Source: Ciona intestinalis
Taxonomy: Eukaryota; Chordata; Ascidiacea; Phlebobranchia; Cionidae
Reading direction: 5' to 3'
DNA length: 64,000 nucleotides
Assembly: GCF_000224145.3 (NCBI RefSeq)
Contig: NC_020172.2
Coordinates: forward strand, 6,038,983-6,102,982
Shown here: piece by piece, positions 10,866-22,682 of the stretch
Position numbering within the stretch: the first letter of the stretch is position 1
Layout: each line of letters begins with the position of its first letter
Notes under the pieces: generated by a model
The model's database searches: none
What the model was told of the DNA's origin: nothing
Seen by the model: the letters and a program-made list of their open reading frames with translations, nothing else
Made by a program: the position numbers and the translations under genes

Positions 10866-13800
10866 ATGGCGTCAGGGGCTATTATGACGCAATATAGCCC
10901 TGATGATGACGTAACAGAACATACTCAAACGTCACCAAGGCCAGATTGTGACGTAACAAGAGTAACAAAAGGTATATTATGACATAACAACTATGTCACT
11001 ATGACGTGTAATATTCTAACGCGTGACGTCACAGATACGTCATCACCACGAGGTAGTCCTACGTCACCGGTAACCATGGCAACAATGGAAGAATGCAAGA
11101 GCGCTGGTGCGTGTCGGGCTGTCAAAGGCTTCCTGTATGAGAGGAAACAAGAGTTTCCCGTTTCGCGAATATCGCCCTCCGTCTTATTATAATGCCCATT
11201 ATTCGTTCACAGGTACAACGGTGCTTATTCAACAGATGCGTGACGTCACTCCGATTATGACGTCGGATATTACCGAACAAACGTTCGTTGAAACGTCATC
11301 AAAGTACAACAATGAAGGTAGATTGTGACGTCATTATTATTATTATTGTTGTTAAGTTTCTAGAACTAGAATGATCTTTCGTGACGTCACTAACGCCCTT
11401 ATGACGTCACAGGTGCAGGTTTCAGTCCGGTTCAGTTCCAGCCACAGATAATGTAAGTTAGATTATTCTAAGTTTCTATTTCGCTTATGACGTCATAATA
11501 CAGGATTCCAGAATCGAGCTTTGCTCCTCCAACCGCGATTCCTGTCGATTATCAAGTGACGTCACAAGCAGAGGTATGACAAGTATATATTGTGACGAAA
11601 CAAACAATGATTATTGTTAAACATTGTTTTATTATTATTACGTCAAAAAGGAGACGTCTACACAATCACAGATTGATTACGCAACAATGCAAAGTCAGTT
11701 CCACTATCCGAGGTTCCCCACACAAACAGGTTTGTGACGTCATAATGATCCTTATTTCGTCATCATTGAAGTTTTAGAATTAACAGGAAATCGCGCGATC
11801 AAACTAGAGGGCGCCCCACAGCCGGCCTATTCTTACGTCACACAAGGATTTCCAGCACATGCGCAGTACGCTATACCAGGTGAGTTTGTGACGTAACAGG
11901 TGTATTTGTGACGTAACATTGGTAAAGAAACAAAAACAATCGGGTCAAATCTTTTTTCGCGCCGCAAGCGAAACGCTTTTTTTCTCTAAAAATCGCGTCT
12001 TTCGCGAATCGAAGGATCGAATTCCAGTTTTCGCTCGAGGCGGCGACTCGCGATAATGTAGGAATAATTTTGACCGAACAAGTAGCATTGTGACATCACA
12101 ATAATGGCAGCTTATCCAGCGATGTGGGGACAATACGTTTATGGTGAGTTTGTTACGTCATATACGGTATTTTATCTTATTGTATGTAAATAATGGTGGT
12201 TTGTGACGTCATAAACCACAGGTTCCAGTTGACGGGAAATATTTTCGAATTATTTGATTGTTGACGTTGTATGGTGATTGTGACGTATAACTGTACACAT
12301 GTTGTTTTAGAAATCTAGAACAATTTTTGATTATTTTTTATATTTGTTTATATCAGATGTATCGTTCACGCTATATGTGACGCGATTCTATAATAGCGTT
12401 CGCGATTCGAAATTTATTACTGCTATGACGTCATCAAGTATACTTCGTGAATAATATTCCGCGATTGCAAATAGTTCCAAAACATTTTCGCGTTTCCGCG
12501 ATTTTCGTCCATTTTGTTTCCGACCTCGATTCTCACCTGCGTAGATTGATGACGTCGTCCATCATTGTGACGTGTCAATACCCATTGTCTTTGTTTACGT
12601 AAGTGTTTAAGTGGAATCTGTCGTCGCGATGCCACGCTCGACTTATTTTATCTGAGACAAATTTTAACGAGAATTATAAAAAATAAACAAAAATCGCGCT
12701 ATCGTCGCGTGACACTGTACCCTTGTTACGTCACAACTGTAAAACAATGATCATTTCCTGTCTTAAAAATCATTATTATTACGTCATAAACTTGTATTGT
12801 TACTTGAGAATGAAGTCTCGATTTTTAAGTTTCGAATTTCGTTTACTCATTTATGACGAAACAGTGAAGTATTCGGTTCAATTGTGACGTAATAATAGAG
12901 GGACAATTAGCGAAAACATTTTCGAACACAACAGCCCAAATATAGTATGGGGTAAGATGGTATACCTTCAGCACATATTATCCAAATATCCTGATCGTGT
13001 TTTAAACAATTAACAACGGTCTATCGTATCAAAGTAGAAGGTACAAGGTGGTGTAAAATAAACGCAACATATATCTAGTAGGGGGGAGATGAGACATCTT
13101 TTTTTCCATTTGGTCGTTTCATTCAGTAGTAAACAAACAACATTCAAAGAATTATAAAATTGTATAAACTGCGTACAAACTACTTGAGTAAAAGTGTGGA
13201 ATAAAAGCGTGGCTGCTAAACCCAACATACAGTTTGGCAATACAGTTGTATCTATTTTGCAAATCGACAGTCGTTAAAACACGTCATAAACAAAAGTAAG
13301 AGAAAAATCGTCAATTAAAAAGCGTAGCCGTTAAACTCAATTACCGAATTAATTGTTCTTTCAATTGTAATCATGTTCTACAATTCTAAAATCGATATTT
13401 TCTCGAAATCTTTAAAACTTCCCGCCGAACTTTCTAATTGTGTCGTCATAATCGCATAAGCCAACGTCATAATACGAATTGTTGAAATACAATGTTGTGA
13501 ATGGATTATCACCTGACCGTGTGATTATGACGCATTAACTTTAATTGTTTCGTCATAATCCTCTAAGTGCGATCACAAATTTCAGCTTCCGTGACGTCAT
13601 AATGCGGTATGCACAATTTGTATTGTTTAAAAATAAAGTCGGTTGTCAGTTGAATTGTGACGCTAATGGATTTAAAGATCTGGAATTGGTTGACAATTAA
13701 AATTCCTGCAAGCGTTCATGCGCGAAAAGTAATTTTATTCGAAAATCGAAACTCATTGTTTCTAACATACGTCACAATAGGGATGTACACGTAACAATGT

Positions 13801-16800
13801 GAATCATGATAAACTAATTGTTATCTCACAGCGCCGATCGCTCGCATGAAACTTACCCAAGGTCAGACCCCGAAATATCTCTATAGGTTCCCAGGGTGTC
13901 GGATTCCTCCCAAAGTTTTCACTGTAAACTCGCGGCCCCAGCAATTTAGGGGCGAACCCCCAACCCCCACTCACCCCTAATTACCCACTGTTTGCACACT
14001 TTAACGCGAGTCTGAATCACGACGCAAAAACGCCATTTTGGCGATGAATTTTTCCCAGATTATGACGTCACACTAACTATTGTTTTGAAACACAAGCGCG
14101 GGTTAGACACGCTCACTGACCGCGGTTTTTAAAAGTTTTTTAATTTAACAAAAAATTGCAAGAATTTTCGAAACCGGAAACGTTTTGACAATCAGCGCGC
14201 GATACCTCACTGTGACATCATAATCGTTTTTTTTAACAAACCAAACTTCGCGAAAATCGCTTCCAAAAGATTTTTAAATCCAGATTTGTCGCATTATGAC
14301 GTCATAATGGCCTTTTTACGCCGAAATCGTCGCTTTCGCGAAAATCGCGGCGACACCTTCGCGTTTCGCATGACTAGCCACGCGTAAAATAAGCTCTCCG
14401 TAGAGATTCGCTTGTTGTTCAGATAGACCATTGTTAGAGCGTTGTCGCGTAACAAACGATTGTTCTAAACAGGTAGTTCTGGTAAAAAAATTAGCTGATT
14501 GTGACGTAATAATAGCGATTGTCAAAAAGTTCGTGATGGAAATATATGATTGTTAGCATGGAAGCTTTAGCCAACTTTTTCCCCGGATTCGGTGAGCTTT
14601 GGTTGCCTTTGTTAGTCGGCTGTACAGGTTGTTCTACCAAACTTATACATCGGGTTTTGTATGTTAGGTTTAGCAGCCACGTTTTTATTTGAGACTTTTA
14701 CTCAAGTGGTTTTTACCATAGCGTGTTTTAACGACCGTTTTGCTGCTAATTTTCTTCTCTTTGCTGTTTCAATTAATTTGATTCTACATCGTATTCGATG
14801 ATATATTAAACATTTATATGACACAGGTGCCGGGGGAGGTTATGGCTACGGTGGTCACGCGTCGTTGACCACTGGACATAATATGAACACGTCACAACAG
14901 GTATAGTGACGTCATAATATCGTTATGACGTAATATAACAATGTTTGTTACAGGAAGGGTACGGTGGTTCCGGGTATGCGCACTACTACCCGACGCAGGG
15001 TGGTTACTTCCCTAGCAACACTGCTACGTCAGTGATGACGTCACCGGTGACGTATCAGCTCCAGGAACCGCCGCCAGGTATGGAGGCGCGGAGTAAAATT
15101 AGTTCCTTGTAACTTGAATATTCATCCGCAGAGCATAATATAGCTGGCGAGCCGATCAAATACACGGTTGATGATTTGGACAGAAGGAAGGGAGGGAAGG
15201 CGAAGACACGGAACAGCCGGAAGAATCCCTCCCCAGGTCCCGATGCACAATTAGAGGTTAGAATTATCATTGTTACGTCATATTATGACCTGCAGTGTGA
15301 CGTCACAATGCAGAGTATTATGGAACTACAGGTCACAATATTGATTGTGATCGATAAAAACGTCATAATACAGAGACAACTAATAGAATTACGCGCGGGT
15401 TAGAATTGTCGTTCGATTATGACGTCATATTTAGGTTCAACAGCTATGCTTTTCAACTGATGTTTTTCCGACACTTTTTACCTTTTAACTTGTTTTAACG
15501 ACTGTTGTTTTGCTACTACTTTCTTTCTCTTCTTTTAAATTAATTTAATCTCCGCTGTCGTACTCGAGGAGATGAATAAAACTAATAATATGTTTTAAAA
15601 ATATTGTATGTTATAACTTTCCTTATTTTAACAGCGAGTCTTCGTCTGGGACCTTGACGAAACAATCATTATTTTTCATTCCCTGTTGACGTCATCGTAT
15701 GCACAAAGATACGGCAAGGTACTTGACGTCATTCATGCGTTACACGGTGCTCGGTGCTTTCGTTGCATTTTCCCATGAAGCGGGTATCACGTGGTAAAAC
15801 CGCGCGATTTCCTGCAGCGAAAAAATAAACAACGATTGTTAAATCACAATTACCAAGGGTGCGCGGTGACGCGTGACGGATGCTTTCGTAACAATAACTC
15901 GCCCCCGGGGCAAATGTGTTCAATTCCCGAATATTTTTCGTACGGGTCGTGTATTTTCGCACACTTTTTTTTAGATTAGAAATTTAATGTTGTTTAATTA
16001 AATGGTTGGTTACATTATACTGTTTGTAGGGTGTGTAGGCGTGTCAGGCTTTCTATTAATTAAGGTTTTGACTTTTGGTTCACCCATAAAATTATAACGA
16101 CCGCATTTTTCCGGTTACTTTCCGTTTTTTTTACTCCAACTTCGTTACCGAAGCGTATAATAATCAGTTATTCATATATTTGATGAAACATGTATATTTA
16201 TATATGTTTGATGGAACTTATATTTTTTACCGTTACTCCACCCTTACGCTTGTTTATTACTACGTTTTTTATTTTTTATTTATTTTATAAAACATATATT
16301 TTCACAGGACGCTTCAAGCACGTGCGCTCTCGGTTTAAGAATGGAAGAACTCATCTTCAACCTGGCCGATAACCATCTGTTTTTCAACGACTTAGAGGTG
16401 AGTACAGTATATATAGTAGAGTGGGGAAGATGGGACAGCCTTTTGACTCTATTTTCTCGTCCCATTTAGTAGTAAACAAAGAACATTCAAAGAATTATTA
16501 AAACGTAGCCTCACGACGTACGTTGTTAATTGTTTAAAACACGAACAGGATATTTAGATACAGTATTGTGTCCTAAAGGTGTTCCATCTTCCCCCACCCT
16601 ACTATATGTTTATTTCTAGTCTATTGGGGTTTCTACACATTGATGAGTGTAACTCACTTGTTTATATATCCTCACATGGCGGGGCAACGACAGTGATTAT
16701 AACACGGGTGTTCTGTTTCATACACCTTGTGCCCGCTTTCAAGTCACCACGTATGCAGAGGTTACTATCCACCAAGTTACCGTCCGAAACATCTGCTGAT

Positions 16801-18926
16801 CATTAGTTTAGTATCCAGACAGTACCGTTGTTATTTTTAAATATGGCCGCCATTTTGCATTTGGTGCAACTTTTTTCTGGTTTAGCAGCCAAACTTTTAT
16901 TTGAGACTTTTACTCAAGTAGTTTTTACCCATAGCCTGTTTTAACGACTATTGTTTTGCTACTAATTCCTTCTCTTTATTGTTTAAATTTAATTTAATCT
17001 TCGCTATCGTATTCAAAGAGATAAATAAAATTTATAACAGTTATAACATTATTTCCATAACAATATAATGACGTATTAAACAACATTGTTACGTCACAGG
17101 AATGTGATCAAGTCCACATTGATGACGTATCATCCGACGACAACGGGCAAGACTTATCAACTTACAATTTCTCAACCGATGGTTTTCGCTCCAACACTGG
17201 CAACGTTTGCATGGCGACCGGGGTTCGAGGGGGCGTAGATTGGATGCGAAAGTTGGCGTTCAGGTATTTATAAGGTTGAATATATAAATATATAACATTG
17301 TATATGTACACATGCTATTTTATATGGGTGAAGTCTGACAGTGAGGCACGCAATGGGACCTTTTTAGACCAGAGTTGGCTTATTACCCAAGCATTTTACC
17401 TCTAGCCCAAAGTATATGGGATCAAAGCTCGGTGCTGCTACCATTGTGGGCGTATGTGTCCTTGGGAAAGATACTTACGACAATTGCTCCAACCCAGTGG
17501 TCACGGTTTTCCAAATTATCAGCCATGCATAAAAACAATCACCCACAAAGTTACGTACGTGGTAACTTTTAAGCGAGCACGAGGTGTATGAAACAGAACA
17601 CCCGTGTTATTACGACTGTCGTTGCCCGCCATGCGAGGGTAAATAAGTTACATACGTGGTAACTTGTAAGTGGGCCTGAGGTGTATGAAACAGAACACCC
17701 ATGTTATAACGACTGTTGTTGCCCCGCCATGCGAGGATAAATAAGTTACATACGTGGTAACTCGTAAGCAGGCACGAGGTGCATAAAACAGATAAATCTA
17801 ATAGCAAAGATAACCAATTCACACCCATATATCCCTCCAGATACCGTAGGATCAAGGAAATGTACGAAACATACGCAGGCAATGTACAAAGTTTACTTCC
17901 CAACCACGGTCGGGACGCTTGGGCGCAACTTAGGTCCGACCTCGAGAATGTGACGGATTCTTGGCTCACCTTGGCGATGAAGTCGCTTAATATTATAAAC
18001 CAAAGGTACGGACATCAAGTACTACCCTGGGTGGTGATATGCATAATTTTTTATCTTGTTTTATGCGCCAGCGAAGATTAAATTTATTAACGCCAGGGTA
18101 AAGAGAGGGAGTTAGCCACGAAACGACTTTCGTTATAACATCACGCTACGGGTGATTTAAATGAAAGGGCATTTGGATTAAAAGTTTGACTGTTAAAGTT
18201 TGCAAGCAACTCACAGTGGGTTGCAAATAATATAACTAATATTCCAATACTGCTATATAGGGATGTCTGTCTATGGACAAAACAGACATTGCTCCAATCC
18301 AGGGGTCACTAATGCTTGTAGGACCTTACACACCATAAAAAATCAATGAAACAAACCAAGATTGTATTTACTCCATAACTTATAACGTGCCGCATATTAA
18401 CCCCCACCACCTGTACAGATCGAACTGTGTGAACGTGTTAGCCACCACCACACAACTGGTGCCAGCGTTGGCCAAGCTGTTCCTATATGGGCTGGGTGAA
18501 GTTTTCAACATAGAGAACGTATATAGCGCCACCAAGATTGGCAAGGAAAGTTGTTTCGAGAGAATTATTCAAAGATTTGGCCGAAATGTGACGTATGTTG
18601 CTATTGGCGACGGTCGGGACGAGGAGCAAGCCGCCAAAGTTGTAAGTGACGTAATAAATTATGCATAAAGCTCCATACATGGCTGACAATGGGTATTATT
18701 CGAGTATAATGCATAAAACAATCACCCACAAAGTTACATACGTGGTAACTTGTATGAAACAGAACACCCGTGTTAAAACGACTATCATTTTAAACCAACT
18801 ATGCGAAAATGAAGTCTTAGTCATTAATTCATTCATTTCTCCCAGCATAATATGCCATTCTGGAGAATTTCTTCTCATTCGGATCTTATGGCGTTACATC
18901 ACGCCTTGGAACAAGATTATCTGTGA
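10866..18926 (+). CDS. EYA: Eyes absent (Eya) transcriptional co-activator and protein phosphatase
   Basis: I assemble 18 exons in phase, 585 residues: 10866-10971, 11035-11106, 11213-11317, 11413-11452, 11504-11573, 11651-11729, 11787-11879, 12111-12143, 13832-13861, 14827-14900, 14954-15077, 15132-15256, 15635-15718, 16308-16397, 17100-17263, 17841-18005, 18419-18641, 18846-18926. Residues 1-317 are the Tyr/Pro/Ser/Thr-rich activation half. Residues 318-585 are the Eya domain, opening [11 protein letters not shown] with catalytic Asp323 and Asp325, then [80 protein letters not shown], and the end [20 protein letters not shown]. The family acts with Six factors and as a tyrosine phosphatase. 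The first exon and the 30-bp exon at 13832 are the least certain. Introns are rich in TGACGTCA and short repeats. Confidence 0.95.
12948..13165. mobile_element. Two partial family-A elements, apparently nested or tandem
   Basis: 12948-13025 matches one end (tggggtaagatggtatacc, then tatccaaatatcctgatcgt) and 13080-13165 matches the other end (ggggggagatgagacatc, then agtagtaaacaaacaac). A ~55-bp unrelated piece separates them. It lies in an Eya intron. Confidence 0.55.
14656..14806 (+). repeat. Family-C repeat in Eya intron
   Basis: Near full-length copy: gtttagcagccacgttttta, then ttttactcaagtggttttta, cattttcttctctttgctg and attcgatgatatat. Confidence 0.7.
16418..16608. mobile_element. MITE-like element, family A, in Eya intron
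   Basis: Complete copy with termini gagtggggaagatgggacag and tgttccatcttcccccaccc, flanked by tagta / ctactata-like sequence. The inner part matches the 2333 and 6220 copies. Confidence 0.8.
16876..17035 (+). repeat. Family-C repeat in Eya intron
   Basis: Full-length copy from ggtttagcagccaaactttt to cgtattcaaagagataaat. Confidence 0.7.
17390..17795 (+). mobile_element. SINE with three tandem tail units
   Basis: The body (gggcgtatgtgtccttggg, aacccagtggtcac) is followed by three successive ~97-bp tail units, each with gttacatacgtggtaact, gaggtgtatgaaacagaaca and gttgccccgccatgcgag. It lies in the Eya intron just before the 17841 exon. It shows the modular head-body-tail plan, with a tail copy number that varies between insertions. 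Confidence 0.75.
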
Positions 18927-19544
18927 GTGACGTCAACAGTATGAGTATGACGTCACCAGGGATGACGTCATGAACTTGAAATCGGATTGCGCGTTCGCTA
19001 CAGCGATTTCGTGCAATTTATTCATCTCGGTTTGAGATTATTACGTCATAATGCCGTTTGTTTCATGATGACGTGTATTCCGTGTGTGACGTAACACTTC
19101 AATGTTGTTACGTCATAAACATGGGGCTGCTCCAAGCATTGTTCCATGACAATTATGTAAAAGCGCCAAAAGTGTAAGCAGTGTTACGTCACGATTACCA
19201 ATGTGACGTCATTTTGCGGTGAAGTAAAAATGTTGTAAATTTTGTCATAATGTTTGTTTGTGCCACGTCACAATCCTAAACAATAGCGATTGTGACGTAA
19301 CAGTGAACCTGTCAGCTGCAGCGAGGTATTGTGTTTCATTGTTTCGTCACAACAGGTGAACAGAAGTGTCGAATTACGACAAAGGTTTGAATTATTTAAA
19401 TCAATTAGAACGCACTCGAAGACGCGAAAATGACGTCGTTCCTCGCATATTCGTCCGCGTATTACGCGACAATGTATATTGTGACGTGTCAATGGCCAAG
19501 TTGTTAGATACCTTGTATATACAGGAGGATCCGGGTTTGGAGTC

Positions 19545-19770
19545 TAATGTATCCGCCATTGTGGGGGTATGTACTTGGTCAAGACACTTAACGGCAACTG
19601 CTCCAACCCAGCAGTCACTAATGGGTTGTCTAAATTTTCAGCCATTCACGAAAACAATCAACCACAAAGTTACATACGTTGTAACTTGTAAATAGGCACG
19701 AGGTGTATGAAACAGAACACCCGTGTTATAACGACTGTCGTTTCCCCGCCATGCGAGGATAAATAAGTTA
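19545..19770 (+). mobile_element. SINE with one tail unit
   Basis: Body (cattgtgggggtatgtactt, caacccagcagtcactaatg), then one tail unit ending tttccccgccatgcgagga. Confidence 0.75.
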
Positions 19771-20139
19771 CATTTATTAATATTGACATAACTGCATTTC
19801 TCCAGCGGTTTCCCGTGTTTAAATTTTAAGGTCTAACGCGTCGTCTAGCGGTTAGTATATCTCGTTGTAAAATTTCCCCCAAGCGCAAAAAAAGATCGTT
19901 TCGAATCGTTGTGAAAATATGGCAACGATCTTATGACATCACAATCATAACAGCTGATGATTTCGTTTGTTTTTGTTTTCAATTCCAAAGTGACATCATC
20001 AATGACGTAAATATCATGATAAATGAACCCGGAAATGACATAATAACCTTATTGTTGTGAAATGTTAAGTTAGAATTGTAAGCATGTCAGTTGTTTTGAT
20101 TAAAGTTTGTTGATATTTTACATATATACGTTTTATTTG

Positions 20140-20275
20140 GTATCTCTTTGAATACGATAGCAAAGATCAGATTAATTAAAACAACGAAGAGAAGAGAATT
20201 AGCAATAAAACGATGGGTAAATACTTGTGAAAAGATGTTAAATAAAAAGTGTGGCCACTAAACCCGCATTCGAAT
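20140..20275 (-). repeat. Family-C repeat
   Basis: Minus-strand copy: tctttgaatacgatagcaaa, aaaacaacgaagagaagag, ending gtgtggccactaaaccc. Confidence 0.7.
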
Positions 20276-20419
20276 ATATGAATTAGTACGTATTTATGTT
20301 AAGTTTGTACAGATAAAAGTTGTTATTTTAATATTTTTTAGTGGTTACCTATGATGATTAATAAAGAAATGAATTAAACTATTAAGAATTTATTAGACAT
20401 TGATTTTTGCGATTCAAAA

Positions 20420-22033
20420 ATGGAATCTTTGAACAAATCTGGCGACACAAAAAAAGAACTGGACAAACTAATCACTAAAATAACTTTGGAATTTCACGAC
20501 ATAAAGTTTAGTGTGTACCGAACATCATTAAAACTTGGTCGGATTCAAGACGCGTTTCATTTAAGAGGTATCACCACTACTACGCTGTATTCTAAGGTGA
20601 AGAAACTGATTTTAAATAAAACAAACACTAGTATTGACAATGTAACAACAGAAGGGATGAATTATGAGGAGTTGGAGGGGTTGGTGAGGTCACTTTACCA
20701 CGATTCCTTATCAAAGGTGTCGAAGAAACTATGCGAATGTTTGTGTACGTTGGTATTCCAAACGTTTCAAGATTTCACAGAGAATCGGGTTTCCGTGATC
20801 GCTGTTGTGCTTTTCTTTATTATACTAGGAGGGGAGGAACTGGTGAAAAAATATAAGTTGTTGTTCTCGTTGTATTCTGGTTCACTGAGGATGCTGACGA
20901 GAAGTCGATGCGGTTTGATGCTCGCACACTGCGTTCGTCTCACTGATGTGGTTGGAGAAGATATTAACTTCGGGAATATTTCGTCCGCGATCGCAAGTTG
21001 CTTCAGTGGCGTTCTTGGAGCTTCGATATCGGAGCAACAGCTCCTCCAGTGGCTGTTTAAAGAGCCGCAGTCGCTGGTGTGGTTACCAACAATGCACCGG
21101 TTAAATTTAGCGAAATCTTCCGTTCATGAAGTCCAGTGCGCCGAGTGTAAGATCCGCCCAATTATCGGCCTCCGTTTCCAGTGTTTAAAATGCCTCGATT
21201 ACGACACTTGTCACCATTGTTTCTTAACACAGAGTAACTCGTCGCGTTCGCATAAACTTAACCATCCGCGACAGGAGTATTGCACACCGGCTGGGGGTCG
21301 CGAAAAGGTCAACGCTTTCGCAAGGACAATCCGGAACATTGTGACAAAACGTTATAAACAAAAACCATTGTCTTCGAGCTTTTTACCAATCGACCAATCA
21401 CCATCGAGCGATAATGTTGTCATGGAAACAAGAGACAAGTTGAACGAATCTTCGGACTTTGTTGAAATTAACCACTTGGCGGCAGCAGAGAGAGAGGAAT
21501 TGGAAAAACTTGTCTCGAAGCTGAAAGAAGAGAACGATAAAATGTCTGGCACGGTTCAGTTGTTGGAGTCAACCAAGCATGACGTGCCGTCCAATGAGAT
21601 TGAAGATCGGTTGATTCTGCAAAGTCATCTCGATACTGTGACTCAGCAAAATAAGAGCCTTCAGTCAGAGTTGGATAATTTGAAATGCGTCGTTTTCGCC
21701 GATGATTTCATGACGACAGGGAAATCACAATCGCATCATGAATTATCGGCCAATCAGAGCGAAGTATCGGAGTCATGTGATGAGAGATCGACCAATAAGA
21801 AAACAGCGAAGAAACGAAAAAAGCGAGCACCTCGCCCAACACCGGAGGGTGATAAAGACAATGAGTTTGTTGTTGACGAAAATATGGCGGGTGGTTTGGA
21901 GGCTCACTTGCACCACCTAGTGGATAGGTTGGGGAGGAATGACGAGGATGGGGAGATGGAAGATGTGGTGAATGCGATGGTTGATGCCGGGGAAATGTTT
22001 ATTCGATTGTTGGATGTTATTCTTGTTAATTGA
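20420..22033 (+). CDS. DYTN: Dystrophin-family EF-hand/ZZ/coiled-coil protein, dystrotelin-like, intronless
   Basis: One uninterrupted 537-residue frame. Residues ~20-230 match the divergent EF-hand module of dystrophin/dystrobrevin (HDIKFSVYRTSLKLGRIQDA, then GRCGLMLAHCVRLTDVVG-like text and FKEPQSLVWLPTMHRL). Residues ~236-289 are a ZZ zinc finger (CAECKIRPIIGLRFQCLKC, then DYDTCHHCF and a His/Pro-rich end). After the ZZ come a coiled-coil stretch (~354-425), a basic KKTAKKRKKR patch and an acidic-hydrophobic tail. No actin-binding domain or spectrin repeats are present, and the length is close to vertebrate dystrotelin. Family role: membrane-associated scaffold binding dystroglycan- or syntrophin-type partners. 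The absence of introns is odd for this family and suggests retroposition. A dystrobrevin-like paralogue is the alternative. Confidence 0.8.
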   Translation: MESLNKSGDTKKELDKLITKITLEFHDIKFSVYRTSLKLGRIQDAFHLRGITTTTLYSKVKKLILNKTNTSIDNVTTEGMNYEELEGLVRSLYHDSLSKVSKKLCECLCTLVFQTFQDFTENRVSVIAVVLFFIILGGEELVKKYKLLFSLYSGSLRMLTRSRCGLMLAHCVRLTDVVGEDINFGNISSAIASCFSGVLGASISEQQLLQWLFKEPQSLVWLPTMHRLNLAKSSVHEVQCAECKIRPIIGLRFQCLKCLDYDTCHHCFLTQSNSSRSHKLNHPRQEYCTPAGGREKVNAFARTIRNIVTKRYKQKPLSSSFLPIDQSPSSDNVVMETRDKLNESSDFVEINHLAAAEREELEKLVSKLKEENDKMSGTVQLLESTKHDVPSNEIEDRLILQSHLDTVTQQNKSLQSELDNLKCVVFADDFMTTGKSQSHHELSANQSEVSESCDERSTNKKTAKKRKKRAPRPTPEGDKDNEFVVDENMAGGLEAHLHHLVDRLGRNDEDGEMEDVVNAMVDAGEMFIRLLDVILVN

Positions 22034-22682
22034 GGGATATTATGTTTGATTTTGGGGAGAAAACATTAAGAGGAATTAATTACAAAAAATCTTTTAAATA
22101 TTTATTGGTTGAAACATATTATATATAAAAGTATTTTTGATCAATTTATGTCTTGGAATACCATGGTGAGGATCAAATAATTAAAACAACAAAGAGAAGG
22201 GGATTAGCGACAAAACGACAGGAAAAGTGGAGAATATAATTATCAGAAAACTGTCACATAAAACCAAGTGACATATGCTTACCCATGAGTTTAAGTCACT
22301 GAACTTTTCCATCCTTCTGGTTTTCTATGAAATAAAGTTTAATGTTGCTAATATTGAAAATTTATTTTATTATTTTCCAATTAGTGTTGCACTCATTAGC
22401 TGCATAACATTGTGTCATAATATTGTTATTTTGCACTTTATTGTTATCTCATATTTTATTATTGTGATGTCATATAGTATCATTGTGATGTCATATAGTA
22501 TCATTGTTATTTTTAGCATCTTTTTCACATCAATAATTTTTAGAAGTTTCACGTTCAATTACACCCACTGTAGTAATGGTAGCTGTTTATTATAAATATA
22601 TTATATTGTCTGGTTATTAACATTATCTTTAATTTTAGGTTTTTGTAAAAATAGGTTTAAATTTTTGACGTGGTAGGTTACC

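Larger units (their letters stand above)
18927..20419. other. Interval between Eya and the dystrotelin-like gene
   Basis: Many TGACGTCA-type octamers (18927-19500), one SINE (19545-19770), a tRNA-like A/B-box fragment (about 19836-19912) and a family-C repeat (20140-20275, minus). No coding exon recognised. Confidence 0.6.
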
